DNA of 64,000 nt from NCBI GenBank assembly GCA_018820765.1, contig JAHJNN010000011.1:31023-95022 (forward strand), in the 5' to 3' direction. Within the stretch, counting starts at the first letter, position 1. Every line of letters starts with the position of its first letter. Below, in pieces: positions 21,839 to 31,652 of this stretch. Below the pieces are notes generated by a model. It was not told the origin of the DNA. It saw nothing but the letters and a program-made list of their open reading frames with translations, and did no database searches. This DNA is from Gammaproteobacteria bacterium. GTDB lineage: Bacteria; Pseudomonadota; Gammaproteobacteria; Burkholderiales; Thiobacillaceae. Both the position numbers and the translations under genes were made by a program.

Positions 21839-21865
21839 ATGGCTGACAGGTTCCCCGTCAGCCAT
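21839..21865 (-). terminator. stem-loop between clpX and lon
   Basis: ATGGCTGAC and GTCAGCCAT form a 9-bp stem with a 9-nt loop just after the clpX stop. The T-run in the minus direction is poor, so it may act as a partial terminator, letting some clpX transcripts read into lon. Confidence 0.5.
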
Positions 21866-21871
21866 TTTGTT

Positions 21872-23143
21872 TCAGGCGCCTGCGGCCAGCGGCTGGTCGC
21901 CCTGATCGGAATAGATCAGCAAGGGTTTGCTCTCGCCCGTGATCAGGCCGTCGTCCACCACCACCTTGCTGACGCCCTTGAGGGAAGGCAGGTCGTACAT
22001 GGTGTCCAGCAGGGCGTGCTCGATGATCGAGCGCAGGCCGCGCGCACCGGTGCGGCGCGCCAGCGCGCGCTTGGCAATGGCGTTCAACGCATCCTCGCGG
22101 AATTCAAGTTCGACGCCTTCCATCTTGAACAACTTGGCGAACTGCTTGGTCAACGCGTTCTTCGGCTCGGTCAGGATCTGCACCAAGGCCGTCTCGTCGA
22201 GCTCGTCGAGCGTCGTCACCACCGGCAAACGCCCGACAAATTCCGGGATCAGGCCGTATTTGATTAGATCTTCAGGTTCGACCTGATGCAGCAGTTCGAC
22301 GTCGCGCTTGGTATCGTCGACGTTCTTGACCTGGGCGCCGAAGCCGATGCCGCCCTTTTCGGTGCGCCCGCGGATGACTTTTTCCAGCCCGCTGAAGGCG
22401 CCGCCGCAGATGAACAAGATGTTGCTGGTGTCGACCTGGACGAACTCCTGGTTCGGGTGCTTGCGTCCGCCCTGCGGCGGGACCGAGGCGGTGGTGCCTT
22501 CGATCAGCTTCAGAAGCGCCTGCTGCACGCCTTCGCCGGACACGTCGCGGGTGATCGAAGGGTTGTCCGCCTTGCGCGAGATCTTGTCGATTTCGTCAAT
22601 GTAAACAATGCCCTGCTTGGCCTTGTCGACGTCGTAATCGCACTTCTGCAGCAGCTTCTGGATGATGTTCTCGACGTCCTCGCCGACATAGCCGGCTTCG
22701 GTCAGCGTGGTGGCGTCGGCGATCACGAACGGCACGTTGAGCAGGCGCGCCAGCGTTTGCGCCAGCAGGGTCTTGCCCGAGCCGGTCGGTCCGATCAGCA
22801 GGATGTTGCTCTTCGCCAGTTCGACTTCGCCGCTGCCGGAATTGCTGCGCAGGCGCTTGTAGTGATTGTAGACCGCCACGGCCAGCGCTTTTTTCGCCTG
22901 GCTCTGACCGATCACGTACTGGTCGAGAATCCCGGCGATTTCGTGCGGCGTCGGCAGATCGGTGCTCGCGCCCTTCTGGCTGTCGGCTTGCTGGATTTCC
23001 TCGCGGATGATGTCGTTGCACAACTCGACGCATTCATCGCAGATGAATACCGACGGCCCGGCAATCAGCTTGCGCACCTCGTGCTGGCTCTTGCCGCAGA
23101 AGGAGCAGTAAAGAAGTTTGTCGCCCGAGCCTTTGTCTGCCAT
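21872..23143 (-). CDS. clpX: ATP-dependent Clp protease ATP-binding subunit ClpX
   Basis: AAA+ unfoldase feeding substrates to ClpP. The N-terminal zinc-binding domain (CSFC and CDEC pairs) is followed by Walker A GPTGSGKT, Walker [10 protein letters not shown], the IGF-type ClpP loop in [10 protein letters not shown], and the sensor-2 region [10 protein letters not shown]. 423 aa. It lies 18 nt after clpP in the tig–clpP–clpX–lon operon. Confidence 0.97.
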   Translation of the reverse strand: MADKGSGDKLLYCSFCGKSQHEVRKLIAGPSVFICDECVELCNDIIREEIQQADSQKGASTDLPTPHEIAGILDQYVIGQSQAKKALAVAVYNHYKRLRSNSGSGEVELAKSNILLIGPTGSGKTLLAQTLARLLNVPFVIADATTLTEAGYVGEDVENIIQKLLQKCDYDVDKAKQGIVYIDEIDKISRKADNPSITRDVSGEGVQQALLKLIEGTTASVPPQGGRKHPNQEFVQVDTSNILFICGGAFSGLEKVIRGRTEKGGIGFGAQVKNVDDTKRDVELLHQVEPEDLIKYGLIPEFVGRLPVVTTLDELDETALVQILTEPKNALTKQFAKLFKMEGVELEFREDALNAIAKRALARRTGARGLRSIIEHALLDTMYDLPSLKGVSKVVVDDGLITGESKPLLIYSDQGDQPLAAGA

Positions 23144-23161
23144 GCCAGTTCCTTGCTTTGC

Positions 23162-23818
23162 TTAGTTGCCTGATGCTTCGATGCGGCTGGTCAGCACCTT
23201 GTCGACCAGCCCGTAGTTCACCGCTTCGTCCGAACTCATGAAGTTGTCGCGATCGGTATCGCGATCGATCACTTCCATGCTCTGCCCGGTGTGCTTGGCC
23301 AGCATCTCGTTGAGGCGCGCTTTCAAATAGAGGATTTCCTTGGCGTGGATGGCAATATCCGACGCCTGGCCCTGAAAGCCGCCCAGCGGCTGGTGGATCA
23401 TCACGCGCGAGTTGGGCAGGCAGAAACGCTTGCCATGGGCGCCCGCGGTCAGCAGGAACGCCCCCATGCTGGCCGCCTGGCCGATGCACAGCGTCGACAC
23501 GTCCGGCTTGATGAACTGCATGGTGTCGTAGATCGCCAGACCGGCCGAAACCGAGCCGCCGGGCGAGTTGATATAGAAATAGATGTCCTTGTCGGGGTTT
23601 TCCGACTCCAGGAACAGCATCTGCGCGACCACCAGGTTGGCCGTCGCGTCGTTCACCGGGCCGACCAGGAAGATGACCCGTTCCTTGAGTAGGCGCGAGT
23701 AGATGTCGTAGGCGCGTTCGCCACGGCCGCTCTGTTCGACGACCATGGGGACCAGCCCCAGACCCTGCGGCTCGAAGGGCTGCGAATTGGAAATACCGCG
23801 TTCGAAATCAATGCTCAT
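23162..23818 (-). CDS. clpP: ATP-dependent Clp protease proteolytic subunit ClpP
   Basis: A self-compartmentalised serine protease, 218 aa. The catalytic triad is visible: Ser in GQAASMGAF, His in MIHQPLGG and a downstream Asp. The start overlaps the tig stop by one base (TGATG). Confidence 0.97.
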   Translation of the reverse strand: MSIDFERGISNSQPFEPQGLGLVPMVVEQSGRGERAYDIYSRLLKERVIFLVGPVNDATANLVVAQMLFLESENPDKDIYFYINSPGGSVSAGLAIYDTMQFIKPDVSTLCIGQAASMGAFLLTAGAHGKRFCLPNSRVMIHQPLGGFQGQASDIAIHAKEILYLKARLNEMLAKHTGQSMEVIDRDTDRDNFMSSDEAVNYGLVDKVLTSRIEASGN

Positions 23819-25116
23819 CAGGCACGTCCCATCAGTTCTTCAAAGGAGGTTGTCACGTCTTCCACTTGGGACTGACCTGCAACCCATCCTACCACATTCT
23901 CTTCCAGCGCCAGGGACTCGATCTCGTGCAGCCGTTCCGGGCTCTGGTAGTACCACTGCACCACCTGTTCGGGGTCCTCGTAGCTCTGCGCCTGTTCGGC
24001 AATCAGGGCACGAATCTGCTCGGGCCGCGCGGTGAGTTGGTTCGCCTGCACGATCTCGGCCAGGATCAGGCCCAGGCGGACGCGACGCTCGGCCTGTCCA
24101 GTAAACATATCGGCCGAAAGCTTCATGGTCTGAACCCCTCGCGACTGCATATCCGCTTCGGTCATTTTCATCAAGCGCTCGGTTTCCATCGCCACCAGGC
24201 TCTGCGGCAGATCCAGCGTGCTTTTCTGGATCAACAGGTCCATCGCCCGCTCCTTCAGTTTCGCCTGCACCCGGCGTTTGACCTCGAGTTCCAGATTGGC
24301 TTTCACCTCGGACTTCAGCTTCTCCACATCGCCGTTTTCGACGCCCAGCGCCTTGGCGAATTCCGCGTCCACCGCCGGCAGCACCGGCGCCTGCACGTCC
24401 TTGACCTGCACCTCGAAATGCGCGGCCTTGCCGGCCAGTTCCTTGGCGCCATACTCCGCCGGGAAAGTCAGATCGAAGCCCTTGCTGTCGCCAGCCTTGA
24501 CGCCGATCAGGTTCTGCTCGAAGTCCTTCAGCAAGCGGCCTTCGCCGATCACCGCGGCGAAGTCCTCGCCCTTGCCGCCTTCGAATGCCACGCCATCGAC
24601 CGTGCCCTGGTAATCGAACCTGACCAGATCGCCTTCCACCGCCGCCCGGTCGGCGGACGCGAAGGTGCGGCGCTGCTTCTGCAGCACTTCCAGGGTTTTC
24701 ATTACTTCAGCATCGCCCAGATCCACGACCGCCCGGCTGATCTTGCTCGTGCTCAGATCGTCGATCTTCACTTCAGGATAGACCTCAAAGCTGGCACTGA
24801 AGGTCATTTCCGTCGTGCCGGCCTGCCCCGCTTTCGGCTCGAAGCGCGGATAGCCCGCAATCTTCAGCTGATGGGCCTGCACCGCCTCACTGAAGCGGTT
24901 CTGCAAGGTTTCACCCAGCACGTCCTGGCGCACGCCGGGGGCATGCTGGCGCGCCACCGCGCTCAAGGGCGCCTTGCCAGGACGGAAACCATCCATCTTG
25001 ACGTTGCGTGCCAGGCGCTTGAGACGGCTCTGCACTTCGGCTTCCAGTTGGTCCATGGGCACGCTGATGTCCAGGCGACGGACCAGTCCTTCGAGAACTT
25101 CAAGATTTGCTTGCAT
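23818..25116 (-). CDS. tig: trigger factor (ribosome-associated chaperone, PPIase)
   Basis: Binds at the ribosomal exit tunnel and folds nascent chains. The ribosome-binding signature GFRPGKAP is about residue 45, the FKBP-like PPIase domain about 150-245 ([17 protein letters not shown]), and the C-terminal chaperone arms follow. 432 aa from the ATG at 25116; a TTG codon one position earlier is less likely. Confidence 0.96.
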   Translation of the reverse strand: MQANLEVLEGLVRRLDISVPMDQLEAEVQSRLKRLARNVKMDGFRPGKAPLSAVARQHAPGVRQDVLGETLQNRFSEAVQAHQLKIAGYPRFEPKAGQAGTTEMTFSASFEVYPEVKIDDLSTSKISRAVVDLGDAEVMKTLEVLQKQRRTFASADRAAVEGDLVRFDYQGTVDGVAFEGGKGEDFAAVIGEGRLLKDFEQNLIGVKAGDSKGFDLTFPAEYGAKELAGKAAHFEVQVKDVQAPVLPAVDAEFAKALGVENGDVEKLKSEVKANLELEVKRRVQAKLKERAMDLLIQKSTLDLPQSLVAMETERLMKMTEADMQSRGVQTMKLSADMFTGQAERRVRLGLILAEIVQANQLTARPEQIRALIAEQAQSYEDPEQVVQWYYQSPERLHEIESLALEENVVGWVAGQSQVEDVTTSFEELMGRA

Positions 25117-25165
25117 CAAAATACTTCCTGGCTGAATTGAGGATGGGAGTAAAACCTAATACCGA

Positions 25166-25250
<85 letters not shown>

Positions 25251-25357
25251 GGCTGGGCCGCAAAACTATCGACCGATAAGTGTAATATAATCAATGCGAT
25301 GCTGTCACCCAAGCCAAGCTGGCATACTGCCTAAGTCTTTATTCCCATTCCGCTTTT

Positions 25358-26173
25358 TTGTTGCCGGTGCCGGTCGATCACTACGAAAACTTTCCTGTTG
25401 CGTCCTGGTTGCTGCCGAAACGGCTGCGCCGACCAGTGGAAGCCATCTATCGGTTTGCCCGCTCGGCGGACGATATCGCCGATGAAGGCGATGCCCCGCC
25501 GGAAGCGCGGCTGGCCCAACTGGCGGCCTATCATGCCGAACTGGATCGCATCGAACGCGGCGAGACGCCGACCGATCCCGTTTTCGGCCCGCTGACCGCG
25601 GCCATCCGCGCGCGCGCCATCCCGCTCGCCCCGTTTCGCGACCTGCTGTCGGCGTTTGCGCAGGACGTTGAAAAGAAGCGCTACGCCAGCTTCGGCGAAG
25701 TCATGGATTATTGCCGCCGCTCGGCCAATCCGGTGGGTCGCCTGATGCTGCATCTGTACGGCGATCGCGACCCGCGCCATCTGGCCTATTCCGATGCCAT
25801 CTGCAGCAGCCTGCAGCTGATCAACTTCCTGCAGGACATCGCTGTCGATTACCAGAAGGACCGCATCTATCTGCCGCAGGACGAACTGGCGGCCCACCAC
25901 GTCAGCGAAACGCAGATCGCCCAAGGCGACACGCGCGGCCTGTGGCACATGATGATGCACAAGCAGATCGAACGTGCGCGGAAATTATTGCAGGCCGGCG
26001 CGCCGCTCGGCCGGGCGCTCAAGGGGCGCATCGGCCTCGAGCTGCGCGTCACCATCCTCGGCGGCGAAACCATCCTGCGCAAGCTGCACGCCGACCCCGA
26101 CTGCGTGTTCCACAGCCGTCCGGTGCTGACCAAAAAAGACTGGATCGTCATGCTCGGACGCGGACTTTTCTGA
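25358..26173 (+). CDS. hpnC: squalene synthase-type protein HpnC (hydroxysqualene synthase)
   Basis: In the HpnC/D/E route to squalene for hopanoids, HpnC converts presqualene diphosphate to hydroxysqualene. The prenyl-synthase fold shows SADDIADE as first acidic motif and DIAVDYQKDRIYLP as second. No ATG is near the expected N-terminus (VDHYENFPVASWLLP), so a TTG at 25358 or GTG at 25367 must be used. Divergent from tRNA-Leu and tig. The acidic motifs are intact, so it should be active. Confidence 0.9.
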   Translation: MLPVPVDHYENFPVASWLLPKRLRRPVEAIYRFARSADDIADEGDAPPEARLAQLAAYHAELDRIERGETPTDPVFGPLTAAIRARAIPLAPFRDLLSAFAQDVEKKRYASFGEVMDYCRRSANPVGRLMLHLYGDRDPRHLAYSDAICSSLQLINFLQDIAVDYQKDRIYLPQDELAAHHVSETQIAQGDTRGLWHMMMHKQIERARKLLQAGAPLGRALKGRIGLELRVTILGGETILRKLHADPDCVFHSRPVLTKKDWIVMLGRGLF

Positions 26174-26175
26174 TC

Positions 26176-27021
26176 ATGGATGCTCATCAGTACTGCCAGG
26201 AACGTGCCGCCGCCAGCGGCTCCAGTTTCTACTACAGCTTCGTTTTCCTGCCGCCCGACACACGGCGCGCGATCACCGCGTTCTACGCGCTGTGTCGCGA
26301 ACTCGACGACGTGGTCGACGAATGCCACGAGCGCCAGATTGCCGAAACCAAGCTCGACTGGTGGCGCGGAGAAATCGCGCGGTTTGCCGCCGGCGTACCG
26401 GAGCACCCGACGACGCGCGCGCTGTTCGACACCCCGCAAGGCCGCAACGCGCCTGCCGCCCTGTTGCTGGAAATCGTCGACGGCATGGCGATGGATCTCG
26501 ACACGCTGCGCTACCCCGATTTCAAGTCGCTCAACCTCTACTGCTACCGCGTGGCGGGTGTGGTGGGCGAAATCGCGGCCGCGATTTTCGGCGGGCCGCG
26601 CGGCGAGGACGACCGCGACATCCGCCGCTACGCGCACGAACTGGGTCTCGCCTTCCAGCTCACCAACATCATCCGCGACGTCGGCGAGGATGCGCGGCGC
26701 GGACGCATCTATCTGCCGCAGGACGAGCTGGCGCGCTTCGGTGTCGCCGAGGCCGACATCCTGAATAGTCGGGACACGCCCGGATTCCAGGCGCTGATGC
26801 AGTTCCAGTTCGAACGCGCCAGCGCGCATTACGACAGCGCGCTGGCCGCCCTGCCCGCCCGTGCGCGCCGTGCGCAGCGCCCGGGACTGGTGATGGCGGC
26901 GATTTACCGCACCCTGCTGAACGAGATCCGGCACGGCGATTTTCCCGTGTTGCGCGCGCGCGTGGCGCTGACGCCGCTGCGCAAGCTGTGGCTCGCGGGC
27001 AGGACCTGGCTGTTTCCATGA
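26176..27021 (+). CDS. hpnD: presqualene diphosphate synthase HpnD
   Basis: Condenses two farnesyl diphosphates to presqualene diphosphate. 281 aa; acidic motifs ELDDVVDE and DVGEDARRGRIYLP, plus QLTNIIRD, are typical of the squalene/phytoene synthase family. It starts 2 nt after the hpnC stop, and its own stop overlaps the hpnE ATG. Confidence 0.93.
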   Translation: MDAHQYCQERAAASGSSFYYSFVFLPPDTRRAITAFYALCRELDDVVDECHERQIAETKLDWWRGEIARFAAGVPEHPTTRALFDTPQGRNAPAALLLEIVDGMAMDLDTLRYPDFKSLNLYCYRVAGVVGEIAAAIFGGPRGEDDRDIRRYAHELGLAFQLTNIIRDVGEDARRGRIYLPQDELARFGVAEADILNSRDTPGFQALMQFQFERASAHYDSALAALPARARRAQRPGLVMAAIYRTLLNEIRHGDFPVLRARVALTPLRKLWLAGRTWLFP

Positions 27022-28289
27022 AGCCGAATGTGGCCGTCGTCGGCGGCGGCTGGGCCGGCTGCGCCGCCGCGCTAACCCTGGCCGAAGCTGGGGTCGCCGT
27101 CACCCTGTACGAGGCCAGCCGCACCTTGGGCGGACGCGCACGGGCGGTCGAACTCGAAGGCCAGCCGCTCGACAACGGCCAGCACATTCTGCTCGGCGCC
27201 TATGGACAGACGCTGCAGCTGATCGAACGCCTGCGTCCCGCCGCATCGCCCAATGGCCTGTGGCGCCTGCCGCTCAGCCTCAACCAGCCGCCGGATTTCA
27301 GTCTCGCCTGTCCGCGCCTGCCGGCGCCGCTGCACTTGCTGGCGGGGCTGCTCGGCGCGCGCGGGCTCGGCTGGGGTGAGAAGCTGGCCGCCGCCCGCTG
27401 GGCGCATGCCTTGCTCAGCCATGCAGACACGCCGGATCAACTGAGCGTCAGCCAGCTCACCCGCAGCCAGCCGGAAAAATTGCGCACGCTGCTGTGGCAT
27501 CCGCTGTGCGTGTCCGCCCTCAACACGCCGCCTGAAATCGCCAGCGCCCGCGTCTTCCGTGACGTGATCCGCGCCGCCTTCGGCGGACGCACCCACCATA
27601 GCGACCTGCTGCTGCCGCGCCGCGACCTGACGGCGCTGTTTCCCGCGCCCGCTGCCGCACGCCTGTTTGAACTTGGCGGCAACGTGCGCCTGGCCAGCCG
27701 GGTGACCTCACTCGATGCCGCGGCAGATGCCGTCACGCTGGGCACACGCGACGAAACGGCGGTCTACAGCCACGTCATCCTTGCCGTCGCGCCGCAGCAC
27801 CTGCCCGCCCTGGCGGCGCAGGTGCCGGCACTCGAACCCGTTGCGCGGAGGGTCGCGGCTTACGCCTATCAGCCGATCGCCACCGCCTATTTCCAGTACG
27901 ACCCGGATTTTCGACTGCCCAAACCGTTCTACGCCCTGGCGGACGGCCCGGCCCAGTTCGTGTTCGACCGCGGTCAGAGCCACGGCCAGCCGGGCTTGCT
28001 GGCGTTTGTCGCGAGCGCCGCCGCCGAGTTGCCTACGGACTGGATGGATCAGGCCGCAGCCCAGTTGCAGCGCATTGTCCGCGCCGGCCCGCCGCGCTGG
28101 TGCAAAAGCATCGTCGAAAAACAGGCGACCTACGCCTGCGTTCCCGGCATGGCGCGACCCGCCGTCCGCACCGCGCACCCGCGCATTTTCCTGGCAGGCG
28201 ATTACACCGCCGGGCCTTACCCCGCCACCCTCGAAAGCGCCACCCGGAGCGGGGTACAATCTGCAGGCGCCTTACTCGAACAGCCATGA
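27018..28289 (+). CDS. hpnE: hydroxysqualene dehydroxylase HpnE (FAD-dependent)
   Basis: Reduces hydroxysqualene to squalene, completing the three-gene pathway. 423 aa, beginning with the Rossmann FAD motif VVGGGWAGCAAA, then LGGRAR and near the end HPRIFLAGDYTAGPYPATLE, as in the squalene-associated desaturases. Overlaps hpnD and the following SDR gene by 4 nt (ATGA) at both ends. No squalene–hopene cyclase gene is in the window. Confidence 0.92.
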   Translation: MKPNVAVVGGGWAGCAAALTLAEAGVAVTLYEASRTLGGRARAVELEGQPLDNGQHILLGAYGQTLQLIERLRPAASPNGLWRLPLSLNQPPDFSLACPRLPAPLHLLAGLLGARGLGWGEKLAAARWAHALLSHADTPDQLSVSQLTRSQPEKLRTLLWHPLCVSALNTPPEIASARVFRDVIRAAFGGRTHHSDLLLPRRDLTALFPAPAAARLFELGGNVRLASRVTSLDAAADAVTLGTRDETAVYSHVILAVAPQHLPALAAQVPALEPVARRVAAYAYQPIATAYFQYDPDFRLPKPFYALADGPAQFVFDRGQSHGQPGLLAFVASAAAELPTDWMDQAAAQLQRIVRAGPPRWCKSIVEKQATYACVPGMARPAVRTAHPRIFLAGDYTAGPYPATLESATRSGVQSAGALLEQP

Positions 28290-29029
28290 AAAATTACCTC
28301 CCCCGCCCTGACCTGCTCGCAGGCCGCGTCATCCTCGTCACCGGTGCCAGCTCGGGCCTCGGCCGCGCCGCCAGCCTGGCGTTTGCACGCCATGGCGCCA
28401 CCGTCGCCCTGCTCGCGCGTGACGAAGCCCGACTCGAAGCGGTGTACGACGAAATCGTTGCCGCCGGCGGTCCCGAACCGGCGATGTTTCCGTACGACCT
28501 CGGCGCCGCCGACGACCGCAGCCTGGAAACCCTGGCCGGCACCCTCGCGCATCACCTGAAACGGCTCGACGGCGTGCTGCACAGCGCGCACCAGTTCTAC
28601 AGTCTGACTCCGCTCGAATTGCAGACCCTGGAGCAATGGCAAGCCCTGATGCGGGTCAACCTGATCGCGCCGTTTGCCCTCACCCGCGCCTGCCTGCCGC
28701 TGTTGAAACAGGCGCCGGACGCCTCGGTGATCTTCACCGGCGAGACCCACGGCCACCACCCCGGGGCCTACTGGGGCGGCTATGCGGTGGCGAAGTCGGG
28801 GCTGGAAACGCTCACCCGCATCTGGGCCGACGAACTCGGTACCCAGGACGCGCTGCGCATCAACACGCTGATTCCCGGGCAGGTGGCGACCACCCTGCGC
28901 TCGCGCACCCATCCCGGGCTCGACCCCGAGACGGTTGCCGGCGTCGACGACCTGATGCCTTGCTATCTTTATCTGATGGGCGAGGACAGCCGCACGGTGC
29001 AAGGCCAGATTATTGAATGCCAACCGTGA
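28286..29029 (+). CDS. short-chain dehydrogenase/reductase, YciK-like
   Basis: A 247-aa NAD(P)-binding SDR with cofactor loop VTGASSGLGRA, active-site YAVAKSG and a Ser in FTGETH. It resembles the YciK group of unknown substrate. Translational coupling with hpnE suggests co-expression with squalene synthesis, but a hopanoid role is only a possibility. Confidence 0.85.
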   Translation: MKNYLPRPDLLAGRVILVTGASSGLGRAASLAFARHGATVALLARDEARLEAVYDEIVAAGGPEPAMFPYDLGAADDRSLETLAGTLAHHLKRLDGVLHSAHQFYSLTPLELQTLEQWQALMRVNLIAPFALTRACLPLLKQAPDASVIFTGETHGHHPGAYWGGYAVAKSGLETLTRIWADELGTQDALRINTLIPGQVATTLRSRTHPGLDPETVAGVDDLMPCYLYLMGEDSRTVQGQIIECQP

Positions 29030-29042
29030 CATTCGGACGCCG

Positions 29043-30296
29043 ATGAAAATCGGCCGCTACGAAATCCTCGATGAAATCGGCCAGGGCGCAATGGGGACGG
29101 TTTACCAGGCGCGCGACCCCCTGATCGAACGCACGGTGGCCATCAAGACCGTGTCCATCGCGCACCTGCAGCAGGAGGGCGCCGACGCCGAAGCGCGTTT
29201 CCTGCGCGAGGCGCAGAGCGCCGGCCGCCTGTCGCACCCCAACATTGTGACCATCTACGACGTGGGCGAAGCCGACGGGCTCGCCTACATCGCCATGGAA
29301 TATCTGCCCGGCGCGACGCTGCGCGACCTCATGCACAGACGCCCGATGCCGCTCGACCTGACGCTCGATACCGTCACGCAGATGGCCGAGGCGCTGGCGT
29401 TTGCGCACGAGCATGGCGTCATCCACCGCGACATCAAGCCTTCCAACGTCGTCGTCACCGGACAGCGCGGCCGCATCAAGCTGACCGATTTCGGCATCGC
29501 GCACCTGGTCAACAGCGACCACACCCAGACCGGGCAGATGCTCGGTTCGCCGCGTTATATGTCGCCGGAGCAAGCGATGGGACGCGAAATCGACGGGCGT
29601 TCCGACATTTTTTCGCTGGGTGCCGTGCTGTACGAAATGCTCACCGGGCGATACGCCTTCGATGGCGACAACCTGCCGGCAATCCTGTATCGGGTGATCA
29701 ACGAGGCGCCGGTGGCGGCATCGTCCCTGCGCCCCCGGTTGCCCGCCGGACTGGCCGACGTGCTGATGCGCATGCTGGACAAGAACCCGCTGGCCCGGCC
29801 GGACGCGCGCGCCCTCGTCGACGCCCTCCACGCACTGGCCCCGGCGGCCCCGCACGTGCCTGCGCCGCCGCCTGCCAATCGCGTTCCCCGCCTGCTGCCC
29901 GTTCTGGCATTCGGCACGCCGCTCGGCGTATTTCTGCTGATCGGGGTCAGCATCATCGTCATCGAGCATTTCCTGGCCCCGCCGCCTGCTCCCGCGGTTT
30001 CCGGCACCCCGACGACGCAGGACGTCGCCTCGGCACCGCCTGTGGAGGGCTCAGCGGACAGCCGGCCTCCCGCCAAGGCGGGCGAGACCGCCTCCTCCGC
30101 GCCCGAACCGGCCGTCGCGTCGGACGCCTACCTCGCCGGACTCGACAAGAAACAGGTTGAATTGCGCATCAGGCGCACCGAACTGCTGCTGCAATACACC
30201 CACCGGCATCCCGACGTGGTGCAGGTGGACCGGCAACTCGAACAGCTGAACGTCGAGCGCCGCCGACATCTACGGCAACTGCGGAAAAATCAGTAA
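29043..30296 (+). CDS. membrane serine/threonine protein kinase, PknB-like
   Basis: A 417-aa bacterial Hanks-type kinase: glycine loop GQGAMG (13-18), Lys35 in VAIK, HRDIKPSN (catalytic Asp129), DFG at 148-150, and RYMSPEQ in the activation segment. A single TM helix at about 283-309 leads to a Pro/Ala-rich segment and a C-terminal alpha-helical, charged domain probably in the periplasm. It has no PASTA repeats. It follows the SDR by 13 nt and may share the hpn transcript. Confidence 0.92.
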   Translation: MKIGRYEILDEIGQGAMGTVYQARDPLIERTVAIKTVSIAHLQQEGADAEARFLREAQSAGRLSHPNIVTIYDVGEADGLAYIAMEYLPGATLRDLMHRRPMPLDLTLDTVTQMAEALAFAHEHGVIHRDIKPSNVVVTGQRGRIKLTDFGIAHLVNSDHTQTGQMLGSPRYMSPEQAMGREIDGRSDIFSLGAVLYEMLTGRYAFDGDNLPAILYRVINEAPVAASSLRPRLPAGLADVLMRMLDKNPLARPDARALVDALHALAPAAPHVPAPPPANRVPRLLPVLAFGTPLGVFLLIGVSIIVIEHFLAPPPAPAVSGTPTTQDVASAPPVEGSADSRPPAKAGETASSAPEPAVASDAYLAGLDKKQVELRIRRTELLLQYTHRHPDVVQVDRQLEQLNVERRRHLRQLRKNQ

Positions 30297-30307
30297 AGCC
30301 TTCAGGC

Positions 30308-31510
30308 CTACCAGTTGGTCTCGCGCTCGGCGGTGGCCGACACCTTGTGGATGCTGAGATCGGCGCCGTTGAATTCAGCTTCGGCGTCCAGCCGCAGGCC
30401 CACCGCCTGCTTGAGCAGGCCATAGACCAGCAGACTGCCAAGCACGGCGACGGCCACGCCGCCCAGCGTGCCGATCAATTGCGCCGCCAGGCTCACGCCC
30501 CCGATGCCGCCCAGCGCCTTGGCGCCGAAGATCCCCGCAGCGATTCCGCCCCATGCGCCGCACAGGCCATGCAACGGCCACACCCCGAGCACGTCGTCGA
30601 TCTTCCACTTGTTCTGCGTGACCATGAACATCCACACGAACAGCGCGCCGGCCACCACGCCGGTGGCGAGCGCACCGAGCGGATGCATCAGGTCCGAACC
30701 CGCGCACACCGCCACCAGTCCGGCCAGCGGGCCGTTGTGGATGAAGCCGGGGTCGTTGCGGCCGATCAGCAGCGCGGCCAGGGTGCCGCCCACCATCGCC
30801 ATCAGCGAATTCACCGCCACCAGGCCCGACACCGCCTCGATCAGCTGCGCCGACATCACATTGAAGCCGAACCAGCCCACCGTCAGAATCCATGCGCCGA
30901 GCGCCAGAAACGGGATATTCGACGGCGGATGCGCCGAGACCAGGCCGTCCTTGGTGTAGCGCCCACGACGCGCACCCAGCAGCAGCACCGCGGGCAGCGC
31001 GATCCAGCCGCCCACGGCATGGACCACCACCGAGCCGGCAAAGTCATGGAATTTCGCGCCCGTCGCTGCCGCCAGCCAGTCCTGGACGCCGTAATTGCCG
31101 TTCCAGACGATGCCTTCGTAAAATGGATACACCAAGCCCACCAGCGCAAACGTGGCTGCCAGTTGCGGATTGAAGCGGGCGCGTTCGGCGATGCCGCCCG
31201 ACACGATGGCCGGAATCGCCGCGGCAAAGGTCAGCAGGAAAAAGAACTTGACCAGGTCGTAGCCATTTTTGGCCGACAACACCTCAGCGCTGGAAAAGAA
31301 ACTGACGCCGTAGGCGACGCTGTAGCCGATGAAGAAATAGGCGATGGTGGAAACCGAAAAATCGGTGAGGATCTTGACCAGGGCGTTGACCTGGTTCTTC
31401 TTGCGCACGGTGCCGAGTTCGAGAAAGGCAAAGCCTGCGTGCATGGCCAGCACCATGATGCCGCCCAGCAACACGAACAGCACATCGCTGCCTGATTTCA
31501 ACGCTTCCAT
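30308..31510 (-). CDS. amtB: ammonium transporter AmtB
   Basis: A 400-aa inner-membrane ammonium channel with 11 predicted helices. The pore twin histidines are present (VVVHAVGGW and LHGLCGAWGG), as is GLVAVCAGSD. The sequence begins almost directly in TM1, with no cleavable signal peptide as in E. coli AmtB. No glnK/PII gene is adjacent. The promoter region carries a sigma-54-like element and two NtrC-like sites, consistent with induction in nitrogen limitation. Confidence 0.93.
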   Translation of the reverse strand: MEALKSGSDVLFVLLGGIMVLAMHAGFAFLELGTVRKKNQVNALVKILTDFSVSTIAYFFIGYSVAYGVSFFSSAEVLSAKNGYDLVKFFFLLTFAAAIPAIVSGGIAERARFNPQLAATFALVGLVYPFYEGIVWNGNYGVQDWLAAATGAKFHDFAGSVVVHAVGGWIALPAVLLLGARRGRYTKDGLVSAHPPSNIPFLALGAWILTVGWFGFNVMSAQLIEAVSGLVAVNSLMAMVGGTLAALLIGRNDPGFIHNGPLAGLVAVCAGSDLMHPLGALATGVVAGALFVWMFMVTQNKWKIDDVLGVWPLHGLCGAWGGIAAGIFGAKALGGIGGVSLAAQLIGTLGGVAVAVLGSLLVYGLLKQAVGLRLDAEAEFNGADLSIHKVSATAERETNW

Positions 31511-31547
31511 GCCTCAGTCCCCACAAATTGAATGCGGGCTGATTAAA

Positions 31548-31561
31548 GCAAACAGTGTTCC
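31548..31561 (-). promoter_or_regulatory. sigma-54-type promoter of amtB
   Basis: On the minus strand GGAACACTGTTTGC has GG and GC separated by exactly 10 nt with TTGC at -12, matching GG-N10-GC. The predicted start point gives a leader of roughly 25 nt before the ATG at 31510. Confidence 0.65.
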
Positions 31562-31615
31562 TTCTGTTTAAGTAGATGATTTAAATAGATAACCCGTTTT
31601 TCGTATCGGCTTGAT

Positions 31616-31632
31616 GGCACCATATGAGTGCA
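31616..31632 (-). promoter_or_regulatory. NtrC-like enhancer site 1 (proximal)
   Basis: On the minus strand TGCACTCATATGGTGCC has GCAC and GGTGC in the geometry of the enteric glnA NtrC site. It lies about 60 bp upstream of the -24 element. Confidence 0.6.
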
Positions 31633-31635
31633 TAG

Positions 31636-31652
31636 CGCACTATTGCGGTGCG
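31636..31652 (-). promoter_or_regulatory. NtrC-like enhancer site 2 (distal)
   Basis: CGCACTATTGCGGTGCG (plus-strand reading) has the same GCAC-N6-GGTGC layout as the proximal site in the opposite orientation. Its centre is 20 bp from that of site 1, about two helical turns. It abuts the tatC stop codon. Confidence 0.55.

Noticed and set aside
30307..30321. ACCAGTTGGT at the end of amtB as another copy of the sigma-gene palindrome
   Set aside because: It is in coding sequence (ending ETNW) and lacks the long arms; the match is likely chance.
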